Shown: piece by piece, positions 55,900 to 64,000 of the stretch
Position numbering within the stretch: position 1 is the first letter of the stretch
Layout of the letters: every line of letters starts with the position of its first letter
NCBI GenBank assembly: GCA_965200895.1
Contig: CBDAVM010000001.1
Location: forward strand, 620,001 to 684,000
Length of the DNA stretch: 64,000 nt
DNA from: WTFV01 sp965200895
Lineage (GTDB): Bacteria; Acidobacteriota; Vicinamibacteria; Vicinamibacterales; UBA8438
Direction: 5' to 3'
Notes under the pieces: model-generated
Database searches by the model: none
Seen by the model: only the letters and a program-made list of their open reading frames with translations
What the model was told of the DNA's origin: nothing
Position numbers and translations under genes: made by a program

Positions 55900-56967
55900 A
55901 TGCGCCATCGTCATCTCGCCGCGTTCGTAACGGTTGTCGTGCTCGGAGTGCTGACGTCGGTTCCCGTCGCCGCGCAGAATCAGGATCGGGAGACCGCGGA
56001 AGAGACGACGTGGACGGTGCCGCGGACGCCCGACGGACATCCCGACCTGCAGGGCTACTGGACGACGCAGACGTTCACGCCCCTGGAGCGGCCCGAGCGT
56101 CTCGCCGAACAGGAGTTCCTGTCGGCGGAGGAAGCGGCCCTCCTCCAGCAGCAGCTCACGGCCGAGGGAGTCGATCCCCTGCGACGCGACGCCATCGCCA
56201 TCGAGGATCCGGAGACCCGGGAACGGGCGCTCTACCAGGAGAACCGTGACCGGTCGTACGTCCACTACGACAACCAGATCTGGCTGCGCACGCCGGTGCC
56301 GAAGGGACTCTCGACCCGCCGCACGTCGCTGATCACGTATCCGCCGAACGGCCGGATTCCGCCGATGACGCCCGAGGGCGCCGCCCGGGTGGAGCACGAA
56401 CGCCGGATGGCCACGGTGTTCGACGGCCACGAGACCCGCCCCCTGATGGAGCGCTGCGTCGTGTGGACGCACGAGGGCCCGCCGCTGCTGCCGCCGGCCT
56501 ACAACGACATCCACCAGATCTTCCAGACCGGGGACCACTTCGTGCTGTTCACGGAGCTGGCGACCAATCCGCCGCGCATCCTGCCGCTCGACGGACGCCC
56601 CGCCATCCCGGACGCGATTCGTCAGTTCGGGGGCAACTCGCGCGCCCGCTGGGAGGGAGACACACTGGTCGTCGAGACCGACCACTTCATCGCCCGCCGG
56701 AACTACCGCGGCTCGAACCGGTTCCGGCACGTCGAGGAACGCTTCACCCGCATCGCGGAGGACGAGATCCGCTACGAGTTCACGATCACGGACCCGACGA
56801 CGTGGACCAGCCCGTGGGGCGGCGTGGTGCCGATGATCCGCACCGAGGGACCGATGTTCGAGTACGCCTGCCACGAGGGCAATCACGACATCCGGCACAT
56901 CCTGGAGATCAACCGCAACCTCGAGCGGCAGGCGGCCGAGGCGGCCGAGGGAAGCGACTCGCGATAG
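55900..56967 (+). CDS. Secreted protein of the same uncharacterised family (member 4)
   Basis: The 355-residue protein has a signal peptide (MRHRHLAAFVTVVVLGVLTSVPVAAQ). Landmarks match member 1 closely: VPRTPDGHPDLQGYW, TPLERPERL, PPNGRIPPMTPEG, ERCVVWTHEGPP, QIFQTGDHFVLF, RARWEGDTLVVET, VEERFTRIAEDEIRYEF, DPTTWTSPWGG and FEYACHEGNHD. The C-terminal tail is Ala/Glu-rich. AGGGAGG lies five bases before ATG 55900. It is divergent from member 3, with two extended -10 promoters back to back between them. Confidence 0.86.
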   Translation: MRHRHLAAFVTVVVLGVLTSVPVAAQNQDRETAEETTWTVPRTPDGHPDLQGYWTTQTFTPLERPERLAEQEFLSAEEAALLQQQLTAEGVDPLRRDAIAIEDPETRERALYQENRDRSYVHYDNQIWLRTPVPKGLSTRRTSLITYPPNGRIPPMTPEGAARVEHERRMATVFDGHETRPLMERCVVWTHEGPPLLPPAYNDIHQIFQTGDHFVLFTELATNPPRILPLDGRPAIPDAIRQFGGNSRARWEGDTLVVETDHFIARRNYRGSNRFRHVEERFTRIAEDEIRYEFTITDPTTWTSPWGGVVPMIRTEGPMFEYACHEGNHDIRHILEINRNLERQAAEAAEGSDSR

Positions 56968-57265
56968 GGGCTTCTGCGCACGCACGCCCAGGCGGTTGAC
57001 GACGATGACGGGCAGGAGTCTCCGGCGCGAGCCTCTCTGCCCGTCTGCACACGGTTCCCGCGCGGCGAAGACACGCAGAATGCTCGTTCTGAGCCGGTTT
57101 TCCTCGCGTCCTCACACTCCCTGGTAGTCCGCGACAGCACGGCCCGTTGCACCGAGTTGCGTGACGTGGTTGCAACCGGACGCCGCCCCGAGGGGCGAGT
57201 TGCCGCGGGTCGGACAGGCCGCGGCGGCATCCTGCCCCGCGGTGGAACGACGGGAGGCAGTCCAG

Positions 57266-57982
57266 ATGGCAGCGACGGCGATGACGGCGAACACGGGCAC
57301 GAGAACGACACCGGGGACCGGGACACACGTGCGCGAGCACGGCAGCCTCCTGGCAGACGTGGAGAAGCGCGCCCTGGTCCGGATGGCGGTCAGGCTCCCA
57401 CGCCGGATCAACTCGGATCACCTGACGGCGCTCGGACTGTTCGCGATGGTGGGAGTCGGGGCGTCGTACTGGGCCTCGCAGTGGAACGAGGCGGCCCTGC
57501 TCGGCGCCGTCGCCGGGCTGGCCCTCAACTGGTTCGGCGACAGCCTCGACGGCACGGTCGCTCGCGTCCGGAACCGGCAGCGGCCGCGCTACGGCTTCTA
57601 CGTCGACCACGTGGTCGACGTGACGAGCATGCTGCTGCTGTGCGCCGGGCTGGCGCTGTCGCCGCACATGAGCCCGGTGGCGGCGCTGCTGCTGCTGGCC
57701 GCCTACCTGATGGTATCGGCCGAGGCGTATCTCGCCACGCATGCCTGCGGCGTCTTCCGCGTGTCGCTGTTGAAGGTGGGACCGACGGAGCTCCGCATCG
57801 TGCTGGCGGTGGGCACCCTGCGGCTGCTGACCCACGGCCCCGAGGTCGAGCTGGCGGGCCGCACCTGGTTGCTGTTCGATGTCGGGGGCGTCGTGGCGGC
57901 CGCCGGGCTGTTCGGGGCCCTGGTCTTCTCCGCGATCCGCAACGGGCTGGCGCTCTACCGCGCCGAGCCGCTTCCCCGCTGA
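57266..57982 (+). CDS. CDP-alcohol phosphatidyltransferase family membrane protein
   Basis: This 238-residue protein carries the full catalytic motif D-x2-D-G-x2-A-R-x8-G-x3-D-x3-D (GDSLDGTVAR, then GFYVDHVVD) after the second membrane segment, and about six hydrophobic segments. These enzymes join a CDP-linked alcohol to a second alcohol to make phospholipids or related lipids; the acceptor is unknown. ATG 57266 has GGGAGG eight bases upstream. The 298-bp region before it has a 10-bp palindrome GGTTGCAACC at 57168-57177. A GtrA-like relic follows downstream. Confidence 0.87.
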   Translation: MAATAMTANTGTRTTPGTGTHVREHGSLLADVEKRALVRMAVRLPRRINSDHLTALGLFAMVGVGASYWASQWNEAALLGAVAGLALNWFGDSLDGTVARVRNRQRPRYGFYVDHVVDVTSMLLLCAGLALSPHMSPVAALLLLAAYLMVSAEAYLATHACGVFRVSLLKVGPTELRIVLAVGTLRLLTHGPEVELAGRTWLLFDVGGVVAAAGLFGALVFSAIRNGLALYRAEPLPR

Positions 57983-58052
57983 CCATGGCGAGGACACGTG
58001 GTGCGGCGCCGCTCGCGGATCCGCAGTGCCGCCGGAACACCGGACTGCCGGA

Positions 58053-58190
58053 CGCGCCCTCTCGATCTCGGGCAATCTCGTTCTCACGGCGCTCTACGTG
58101 AACACGCTGGGCGTTCACTACGCAATCGCGAACCTGATGGCTGTCGCGACGTGCTCGCTGCTGACGTTCGTCGCGAGCGACCGCTTCGTT
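58053..58190 (+). pseudogene. C-terminal remnant of a GtrA-like membrane protein
   Basis: The frame encodes about 46 residues resembling the last two membrane segments of GtrA-type proteins: LSISGNLVLTALYVNTLGVH, then YAIANLMAVATCSLLTFVAS and DRFV. The N-terminal half of the usual 120-130 residue protein is absent, and upstream sequence in this frame is unlike a protein. The frame runs on without a stop into the next gene. GtrA proteins help move lipid-linked sugars across the membrane. Confidence 0.6.
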
Positions 58191-58247
58191 TCTTGCCGAT
58201 ACGGCGGAGGAGACGGAGAATGGGAGCCGAACAGGAGCCGATACGCG

Positions 58248-59138
58248 ATGGCGCATCCAATACAGCGGAAGTGGCGCCTCCGGCGACCGGCCGGCACGGA
58301 CCCGATGGCCCGGGCCGCGCTGGTCGTCACGTTCCTGGTCGGGTGCGCGGCCGCCACCGAGGCCGCGGAGCTGCAGCCCGAGACGGTGGCGGCCTGGAAC
58401 CGCTATGTCGAGGCGACCGAGCGGCGCATCGCGGCCGAGCTCGAGCCGGCGCAACCCGGCCGGTTCCTCGTGCAGGATTTTCGCGACGACGCGGCCGACG
58501 CGCGTCGCGAGGTGCTCGCCGGCCGCGTGCGCATGGACAGGCTGGAGACCCGCGACGCCGACGGAGAGCGCATCCGGGTGCCGAAGGGCGCCATCCACCA
58601 CTGGCTGGGCAGCGCGCTCATCCCCGGCGTGACGCTGGAGGAGGTCCTTCACGCGCTGATCCATGCGGTCGAGCCGGACGCACTGCAGGACGACGTGATC
58701 GAATCACGGGTGCTCGCGCGTCCGGGCGAGGACCGGCTGGAGGTGTTCCTGAAGCTGCGCCGCAGACAGATGGTCACCGTCCACTACAACACCGAGCACG
58801 CGGTGGCCTACACGCGCCACCGGCCGGAGGCGGCGTCGAGCCGCAGCGTGGCGACACGCATCGCCGAGCTGGACGACGCCGGGACCGCCGACGAACGCGA
58901 GAAGCCGATCGGCCGGGACCGCGGGTTCCTCTGGCGGCTGAACTCCTACTGGCGCTACCGGCAGGTCGACGAGGGCGTCATCGTCGAGTGCGAGTCGCTC
59001 AGCCTGAGCAGGGGCATCCCGCGCTTCCTGCGGTGGGTGGCGTCGCCGCTGATCAACCGGACGGCGCGGGACATCCTGACGCGGACGCTGACGTCGATGG
59101 CCGAGGTGCTCGGCGCCCGCGCGCCGGCGGCCGGTTGA
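58248..59138 (+). CDS. Exported protein of unknown function, 296 residues
   Basis: After an N-terminal hydrophobic segment (MARAALVVTFLVGCAAATEA, about residues 20-40) comes a soluble domain of about 250 residues. Recognisable stretches are AELQPETVAAWNRYVEATE, RIRVPKGAIHHWLGSALIPG, VTVHYNTEHAVAYTRH, SSRSVATRIAELDDAG and GRDRGFLWRLNSYWRY. I recall similar proteins in other Acidobacteria but no assigned function; the pattern resembles lipid-binding START/polyketide-cyclase-like folds, which is a guess. ATG 58248 has AGGAG ten bases upstream; ATG 58305 would give a cleaner signal peptide but has no such site. The M23 gene follows after 15 bp. Confidence 0.75.
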   Translation: MAHPIQRKWRLRRPAGTDPMARAALVVTFLVGCAAATEAAELQPETVAAWNRYVEATERRIAAELEPAQPGRFLVQDFRDDAADARREVLAGRVRMDRLETRDADGERIRVPKGAIHHWLGSALIPGVTLEEVLHALIHAVEPDALQDDVIESRVLARPGEDRLEVFLKLRRRQMVTVHYNTEHAVAYTRHRPEAASSRSVATRIAELDDAGTADEREKPIGRDRGFLWRLNSYWRYRQVDEGVIVECESLSLSRGIPRFLRWVASPLINRTARDILTRTLTSMAEVLGARAPAAG

Positions 59139-59153
59139 AAGGAAGACACGTCC

Positions 59154-60146
59154 ATGCCGGAACGCTCCTGTCGGCCTCGGCGTCCGCGGCGCCCGCTGCC
59201 GCGGCCCGACCTGGCCGAGCGGCGTGCGGTCGACGGCTGGGTGCGGGTCGTGCCCGGCGTCGTGGCGGCCCATGCATTCCTGCTCGTGACGCTGTGGGCG
59301 AGGCCCGGAAAGCTGGCGCTCTGGCTCTGGTACGGCGGGCCTGTCGTCCTGGCCTTGGCGACCGCCATTCTGCTCGTCGTCTCGCTCCGCTCCGCCCATC
59401 GCTGGAAGCACGGCGCCAACGTATGGCAACTGCTCGCCTACGCCGTCCTGTTCGCGGTCATCTTCACGCTGCCGGTGTACGACCCGTACCCGTCGTCGTA
59501 CGACGACCGGCCGAGCCGCGTCGCGTTCCGTCTGCCCCTCGATGAACCGTTGACCGTGGCCTGGGGCGGGTCGACCTCGGAGGTCAACTACCATGTGTTT
59601 CTCCCCGACCAGCGCTGGGCCTACGACCTGGTCGTCACGCAGAAGGGACGTACGTTCCGGACCGACGGCGCCGCACTCGACGACTACTACGCGTACGGCC
59701 TGTCGGTCTACGCGCCCGCGCCGGGCGTGGTCTTTGCGTCGCACGACGGCGAGCCGGAGGTGGAGACAGGTGCGCCGCGCTGGGGACTGGCCGGACTCGG
59801 CAACCACGTGGGTATCGAGGTCGCGCCGCGCCAGTTCCTCTTCATCGGCCACCTGCAGCCGGGTTCGGTCGCCGTCGCCATCGGCGATCACATCGTCGCC
59901 GGCCAGTTGCTCGGGCGGGTCGGCAACTCCGGCAACAGCAGCGAGCCGCACGTCCACCTGCACCTGCAGGATTCGACGCGCCCCTATTTCGGGGAAGGCA
60001 TCCCGTTCGAGTTCCACGGCTACCGGCACGAGGGGCGCGTCGTTGCGAGCGGCATGCCGGAGGGTGGGCGGCGCGGCGGACGATACCGCGGCGCACGCAT
60101 CGCGCACGTGGGAGAGACACCGCCGGCGGCGGATGGGAGCGAGTGA
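59154..60146 (+). CDS. M23 family (LytM-type) metallopeptidase, membrane-anchored
   Basis: The 330-residue protein has a basic cytoplasmic N-terminus, three hydrophobic segments within about residues 30-118, and a C-terminal peptidase domain. NYHVFLPDQRWAYDL, LGNHVGIEV and EPHVHLHLQD supply the zinc-site histidines expected of M23 enzymes, including the HxH pair. Such enzymes cut peptide cross-links in peptidoglycan. The domain is C-terminal to the membrane segments, so it should face the periplasm. It is probably cotranscribed with the preceding gene. Confidence 0.87.
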   Translation: MPERSCRPRRPRRPLPRPDLAERRAVDGWVRVVPGVVAAHAFLLVTLWARPGKLALWLWYGGPVVLALATAILLVVSLRSAHRWKHGANVWQLLAYAVLFAVIFTLPVYDPYPSSYDDRPSRVAFRLPLDEPLTVAWGGSTSEVNYHVFLPDQRWAYDLVVTQKGRTFRTDGAALDDYYAYGLSVYAPAPGVVFASHDGEPEVETGAPRWGLAGLGNHVGIEVAPRQFLFIGHLQPGSVAVAIGDHIVAGQLLGRVGNSGNSSEPHVHLHLQDSTRPYFGEGIPFEFHGYRHEGRVVASGMPEGGRRGGRYRGARIAHVGETPPAADGSE

Positions 60147-60424
60147 CCCCTGCCCGGGTGGCGGCGACCGGCGTGACCGGCGGCGGGCGCCGTGCGGCAG
60201 GGGACAGCAGCGGCCGGGGGCGAGCGACCGCGTCGGGGCTTTGCATTCTGTACGGTCAGGGAGTAGGCTGGCCTTGGACAGCAGTTGCGGACCCGCACGC
60301 TTCACCCCCATCGAGCATTCATGAGCTCCGACGAGGTTGGCCGTCCCGCCTCGGACGATTTCCGCTGCGATGGACCTGCGGGGGCTCGCCGCGACCGCGC
60401 GGGGCGACACGGAAGGAGTCACGG

Positions 60425-60739
60425 ATGGGTCGGAGATTGTACGTCGGTAACATTCCGTTCGCCGCGGGGGAGGACGACCTGCGCGATCTGTTCTCGCGGT
60501 TCGGGACCATCGATTCGGTATATATCGTGACGGATCGGGCAACGGGACGCCCACGCGGCTTTGCGTTCGTCGAGATGGTGAACGACGAGGACGCCCAAAA
60601 AGCAGTCAGCGAGCTGGATCAGACAGAGTTCCAGGGCCGCCGGCTGGCCGTCAACGAGGCCCGGCCCCGCGCGCCGCGACCGGATGGGCCGCCCGACGAT
60701 GGTTACGGCGGCGGCCGCCGTCGCGAACCCCGCTGGTAG
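60425..60739 (+). CDS. RNA-binding protein with one RRM domain
   Basis: This 104-residue protein has an RRM at about 4-80 with RNP2 LYVGNI (5-10) and RNP1 RGFAFVEM (44-51), followed by a short Gly/Arg/Pro tail. Small single-RRM proteins in bacteria are often cold-induced. AAGGAG lies seven bases before ATG 60425. The 278-bp region upstream shows no gene; it may be a long leader, but no structure was recognised. Confidence 0.94.
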   Translation: MGRRLYVGNIPFAAGEDDLRDLFSRFGTIDSVYIVTDRATGRPRGFAFVEMVNDEDAQKAVSELDQTEFQGRRLAVNEARPRAPRPDGPPDDGYGGGRRREPRW

Positions 60740-60870
60740 CGTGCCGGGGCGCCGCTGTGGAGCGGCGCCCCGGCGCGCCACCCCGTCGCGGCGGCTCCGT
60801 ACAGGCATTCTGTCGCGGCGTAACTTCGCAGCGTCCCGCTTCCGAGGCTCGGCAGGAGCACCAGATCGCC

Positions 60871-62583
60871 ATGCCGTCCGTTCAGTCCCGCTCGCAGGTG
60901 CACGACGTCGTCGTCATCGGCTCCGGCGCAGGCGGAGCGACTGTCGCCCACGTGCTCACCGGTCTCGGCATCCGCGTCACGCTGCTCGAGGCGGGTCCCA
61001 TGCTGGACCCGCTGGCCGAGTTCAAGGAGCACCGGTGGCCCTACGACTACGACCACCGGGGCGCCGAGCAGGGCGGCCGGCGCTACTTCGGCGGCGGCAA
61101 GCCTTTCGGGTTCTTCACGACCACCAGCGGCGGGTGGGAGCTGGACGGCGAGCCGTACACGGTGGCCGACGACACCGATGACTTCTGGTGGTTCCGGTCG
61201 CGGATCGTCGGCGGCCGGACCAATCACTACGGCCGCATCTCGTTGCGGTTCTCGGACTACGACTTCAAGCCCCACGACCGGGACGGCCTCGGCTGGAACT
61301 GGCCGATCGGCTACGACGATCTCGCCCCCTACTACGACAAGGCCGAGACATTCATCGGCGTGGTCGGCAGCCGCGAGGGGCTCCGGAGCGCGCCGGACGG
61401 CATCTTCCATGATCCGCCGCCGCCCAAGGCGCACGAGCTGCTCATCCAGCGCGCCAGCCGGAGAATGGGCATCCCGTGCATTCCCAACCGGCGCGCCGTC
61501 ATCACCCGCTCGATCAACGGACGGCCGGCCTGCCACTACTGCGGGCAGTGCGGGCGCGGCTGCGTGACCGGCTCGAACTACTCTGCGAGCCAGACGCAGG
61601 TCTTTCCCGCCCTGGAGACCGGCCGGCTGGATGTGATCGATCTGGCCATGGCGCGGGCGATCACCACTGACGAGCGCGGCCGGATCGACGGCGTCGTCTA
61701 CATCGACAAGCGCACCGGAGAGGAGCGCCGCGTGCGCTGCCGCGTGCTGGTGCTGGCCGCGAGCGCCTGCGAGTCGGCCCGCCTGCTGCTGAACTCCCGG
61801 ACCGCGGAGCATCCCGACGGGGTCGGCAACTCGTCCGGCGTCGTCGGCCGCTACCTGATGGACACCGTCGGATACGACATCGGCGGCGCCGTCCCCGCCC
61901 TCGAAGGGCTGCCGCGCTACAACAGCGACGGGGCCGGCGGCGCGCATCTCTACATGCCCTGGTGGGGCTGGGAGCGACAGGAGGCTCTGGGGTTTCCGCG
62001 CGGCTATCACATCGAGATCGGCGGCGGCTATGGCATGCCCGGTATCGGAACCTTTGTCGGATCGGCGCGCCGCGCCGGCTACGGGGTGGCGATCAAGGAG
62101 CGGGCGCGGCGCGACTACGGGACCCGGGTGGCCTTCGCCGGCCGCGGCGAGATGATCCCCAACGAGCGGAGCTTCTGCGAGATCGATTCCGACGTGGTCG
62201 ACCGCTTCGGAATCCCGGTCCTGCGCTTCCACTTCCACTGGAGCGACCACGAGCGGCGGCAGGCGCGGCACATGCACCAGACGTTCACCGAACTGATCAC
62301 CCTGATGGGCGGTGAGCCGCAACCGCCGGGACGACGCGACGCCTCGGGGATCTCGATCGGTGGCAGCATCATCCACGAGGTGGGCACGGTCCGCATGGGC
62401 GACGACCCCGGTACCTCGGCGTTGAACGGATTCTGCCAGTCACACGACGTGCGCAACCTGTTCGTCTGCGACGCGGCCAGCTTCGTCAGCAATCCCGACA
62501 AGAACCCGACCCTGACCATCAACGCGCTCGCCTGGCGGGCTTCCGAGTACCTGGCCGAGGCGATGCGGAACGGTGATCTCTGA
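60871..62583 (+). CDS. GMC family FAD-dependent oxidoreductase
   Basis: This 570-residue enzyme has the FAD loop VVVIGSGAGG (GSGAGG at 17-22) and the C-terminal GMC end NPTLTINALAWRASEYLAE, with the active-site histidine region IHEVGTVRMG before it. A cysteine group C221-x2-C224-x2-C227-x3-C231 (CHYCGQCGRGC) resembles the iron-sulfur site of FAD-dependent glucose dehydrogenase catalytic subunits. No gluconate-dehydrogenase-like small subunit is adjacent. It probably oxidises a sugar or alcohol; there is no obvious signal peptide. ATG 60871 has AGGAG 12 bases upstream. Confidence 0.9.
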   Translation: MPSVQSRSQVHDVVVIGSGAGGATVAHVLTGLGIRVTLLEAGPMLDPLAEFKEHRWPYDYDHRGAEQGGRRYFGGGKPFGFFTTTSGGWELDGEPYTVADDTDDFWWFRSRIVGGRTNHYGRISLRFSDYDFKPHDRDGLGWNWPIGYDDLAPYYDKAETFIGVVGSREGLRSAPDGIFHDPPPPKAHELLIQRASRRMGIPCIPNRRAVITRSINGRPACHYCGQCGRGCVTGSNYSASQTQVFPALETGRLDVIDLAMARAITTDERGRIDGVVYIDKRTGEERRVRCRVLVLAASACESARLLLNSRTAEHPDGVGNSSGVVGRYLMDTVGYDIGGAVPALEGLPRYNSDGAGGAHLYMPWWGWERQEALGFPRGYHIEIGGGYGMPGIGTFVGSARRAGYGVAIKERARRDYGTRVAFAGRGEMIPNERSFCEIDSDVVDRFGIPVLRFHFHWSDHERRQARHMHQTFTELITLMGGEPQPPGRRDASGISIGGSIIHEVGTVRMGDDPGTSALNGFCQSHDVRNLFVCDAASFVSNPDKNPTLTINALAWRASEYLAEAMRNGDL

Positions 62584-62834
62584 AAGGTGATCAACACGCC
62601 GAACGGCAGATCTCCACGCCCGCGGCTCAGCGCCGCCCGCGACAACGACCCCCGAACCCAACTCCTGCCGCAGCCAGCGCGCCGTCTCCGGCTGCAACAT
62701 CCGCAGGCCAACACGCACAGAAACCTCTACACCGAGCCACGGCCTGCGTTGACTGTGATTGAGCGCCAGAGCGGAGACAGTGTGCTCACGGGGGTAAGAT
62801 ACCGTCTCGCCCTTCCGCGAATCCGGGAGTTCCG

Positions 62835-64000
62835 ATGTCCAGATCCCGCGTTGTTGCCGCGTTCACGATGGTGTGGGTCGTCACGGCCGGCGGATCCCCG
62901 GCCGCTGCGCAGGCGCCCGACGGCGAGGCGCTGTTCGAGGAGCACTGCGCCGCCTGCCATCTCGCCGACGTGGTGCCGCGCGCGCTGGCCATCGACAACA
63001 TGCGGGCCCTGCCGCCGGCCGCCATCGTCGGGGCGCTGACCGACGGGGCGATGCAGCAGCAGGGAGAGTCGCTGAGCGGGGTCGAGCGGCGAGCGGTCGC
63101 CGAGTTCATCACCGGCCGGCGGGTCGCGGCGGAGGATGCAGCACGCGCCGCCGGCGCGTGCCCGGTGTCCGCGCAATGGCGCGGGCTCGACGACGGGCCC
63201 GGCTGGAACGGCTGGGGCGCCGGCGTGGCGAACACCCGCTTCCAGCCGGCCGGGCATGCGGGGCTCGCGGCGGAGGACGTGCCGCGTCTGCGTCTGCGGT
63301 GGATCTTCGGCTACCCGGACTCCGCCTCGGCGCAGTCGCAGCCGACGGTGGTCGGCGGACGCCTCTTCGTCGCCAGCGAGCGGGGCGTGGTGCACGCGCT
63401 CGATGCGCGGACCGGCTGCACGCACTGGACGTATGCGGCGCAGAGCGGGGTGCGCAGCGCGATGAGTATCACGCGCCTCGCCGACGGCCGCCATGCGCTC
63501 TTCTTCGGCGACTTCAACGCCAACGTCTACGCGCTGGACGCCGCCACCGGCGCCGAGATCTGGCGCCGCGACGTCGAGGAGCATCCGGCCGCGCGCATCA
63601 CCGGGGCGCCGGTGCTGCACGCAGGACGCCTCTACGTGCCCGTCTCGTCGCTGGAGGAGGTGTTCGCCGCCGACCCCGAGTACGCCTGCTGCACGTTCCG
63701 CGGCAGCATTGCGGTCCTCGATGCGGCGTCCGGCGAACTCGTCTGGCGGAGCTTCACGATTCCCGACACCCCCCGGCCGCGCGGGCGCAACCCGGACGGC
63801 TTCTTCCTGATGGGACCGGCCGGCGCGGCGGTCTGGTCGGCGCCGACCATCGACGCGCGGCGCGGTCTTGTCTACGCCGCCACCGGCAACGCCTACACCG
63901 AGCCGGCCGCGGCCACCAGCGATGCGATCGTCGCCTTCGACCTCGACACCGGCGCGATCCGCTGGGTGAACCAGTTGACGCCGGGCAACGTGTTCGTTCT
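62835..64000 (+). CDS. Cytochrome c-fused PQQ quinoprotein (3' end outside window)
   Basis: The frame is open to the end of the window (388 codons). It starts with a signal peptide (MSRSRVVAAFTMVWVVTAGG...AAAQ), then a haem-binding motif C38-A-A-C41-H42 in a short cytochrome domain. A beta-propeller follows with quinoprotein repeats: TVVGGRLFVASERGVVHALD, FFGDFNANVYALDAATGAEIW, APVLHAGRLYVPVSS and SIAVLDAASGELVW. This order (cytochrome first) is typical of polyvinyl-alcohol dehydrogenase-like enzymes. The PQQ ligands cannot be checked because the C-terminus is missing. GGGAG lies five bases before ATG 62835. Confidence 0.88.
   Translation, partial: MSRSRVVAAFTMVWVVTAGGSPAAAQAPDGEALFEEHCAACHLADVVPRALAIDNMRALPPAAIVGALTDGAMQQQGESLSGVERRAVAEFITGRRVAAEDAARAAGACPVSAQWRGLDDGPGWNGWGAGVANTRFQPAGHAGLAAEDVPRLRLRWIFGYPDSASAQSQPTVVGGRLFVASERGVVHALDARTGCTHWTYAAQSGVRSAMSITRLADGRHALFFGDFNANVYALDAATGAEIWRRDVEEHPAARITGAPVLHAGRLYVPVSSLEEVFAADPEYACCTFRGSIAVLDAASGELVWRSFTIPDTPRPRGRNPDGFFLMGPAGAAVWSAPTIDARRGLVYAATGNAYTEPAAATSDAIVAFDLDTGAIRWVNQLTPGNVFV

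Overview
The window is a single 64 kb stretch of high-GC Gram-negative bacterial chromosome. Gene content suggests an uncultured Acidobacteriota, probably Vicinamibacteria-like. The pointers are several secreted proteins of a family multiplied in that phylum, a DUF6152 protein, a DUF1552/DUF1592 pair, an egtB-egtD pair, a class II ribonucleotide reductase, and a BamA/TamB outer-membrane assembly operon. This is inference from gene content; no rRNA or phylogenetic marker was compared. No phage, transposase, integrase or CRISPR array was seen.

Layout. 1-14441 (+): end of a fibronectin-type-III protein, FAH-family hydrolase, transaldolase-like aldolase, an acyl-CoA carboxylase in three genes (carboxyltransferase, biotin carboxylase, biotin carrier), then TamB-like, BamA/TamA-like and a short SurA-N-like protein. 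14454-19751: CPBP protease (-), nrdJ with a regulatory-looking leader, a small membrane protein (-) and an SDR oxidoreductase. 19853-26684 (-): a proteostasis block tRNA-Leu, tig, clpP, clpX, lon, engB, rpmE. 27011-30506 (+): egtB-egtD-AI-2E exporter with overlapping ends. 30512-33541 (-): TerB-like protein and an osmoprotectant-type ABC system with fused permease and binding protein. 33641-33943: relic of a DNA methyltransferase. 34128-37918 (-): DUF1552 plus a di-haem DUF1592-type protein.

38347-50 kb is a mosaic of exported and accessory genes: ankyrin protein, sugar dehydrogenase-like and NHL propellers, serine hydrolase, Uma2, an orphan binding protein, an SMP-30 lipoprotein, and an arsenosugar-type radical SAM/peroxidase-like pair. 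49853-56967 holds a Tat-exported molybdopterin enzyme and four members of an uncharacterised secreted family (one fused to two VOC domains) around a DUF6152 protein. 57266-64000 (+) holds a CDP-alcohol phosphotransferase, a GtrA relic, an uncharacterised exported protein, an M23 peptidase, an RRM protein, a GMC oxidoreductase and the start of a cytochrome-quinoprotein.

Non-coding structure is rich. A 105-109 bp REP-like element with two inverted repeats occurs three times, each abutting a stop codon. Four intergenic regions carry 30-39 bp direct repeats offset by 71-74 bp. Many accessory genes have an extended -10 of the form TGCTAnnnT without a clear -35, and several appear leaderless. The most promising undescribed item is the secreted family and its VOC fusion; the repeat systems come next.
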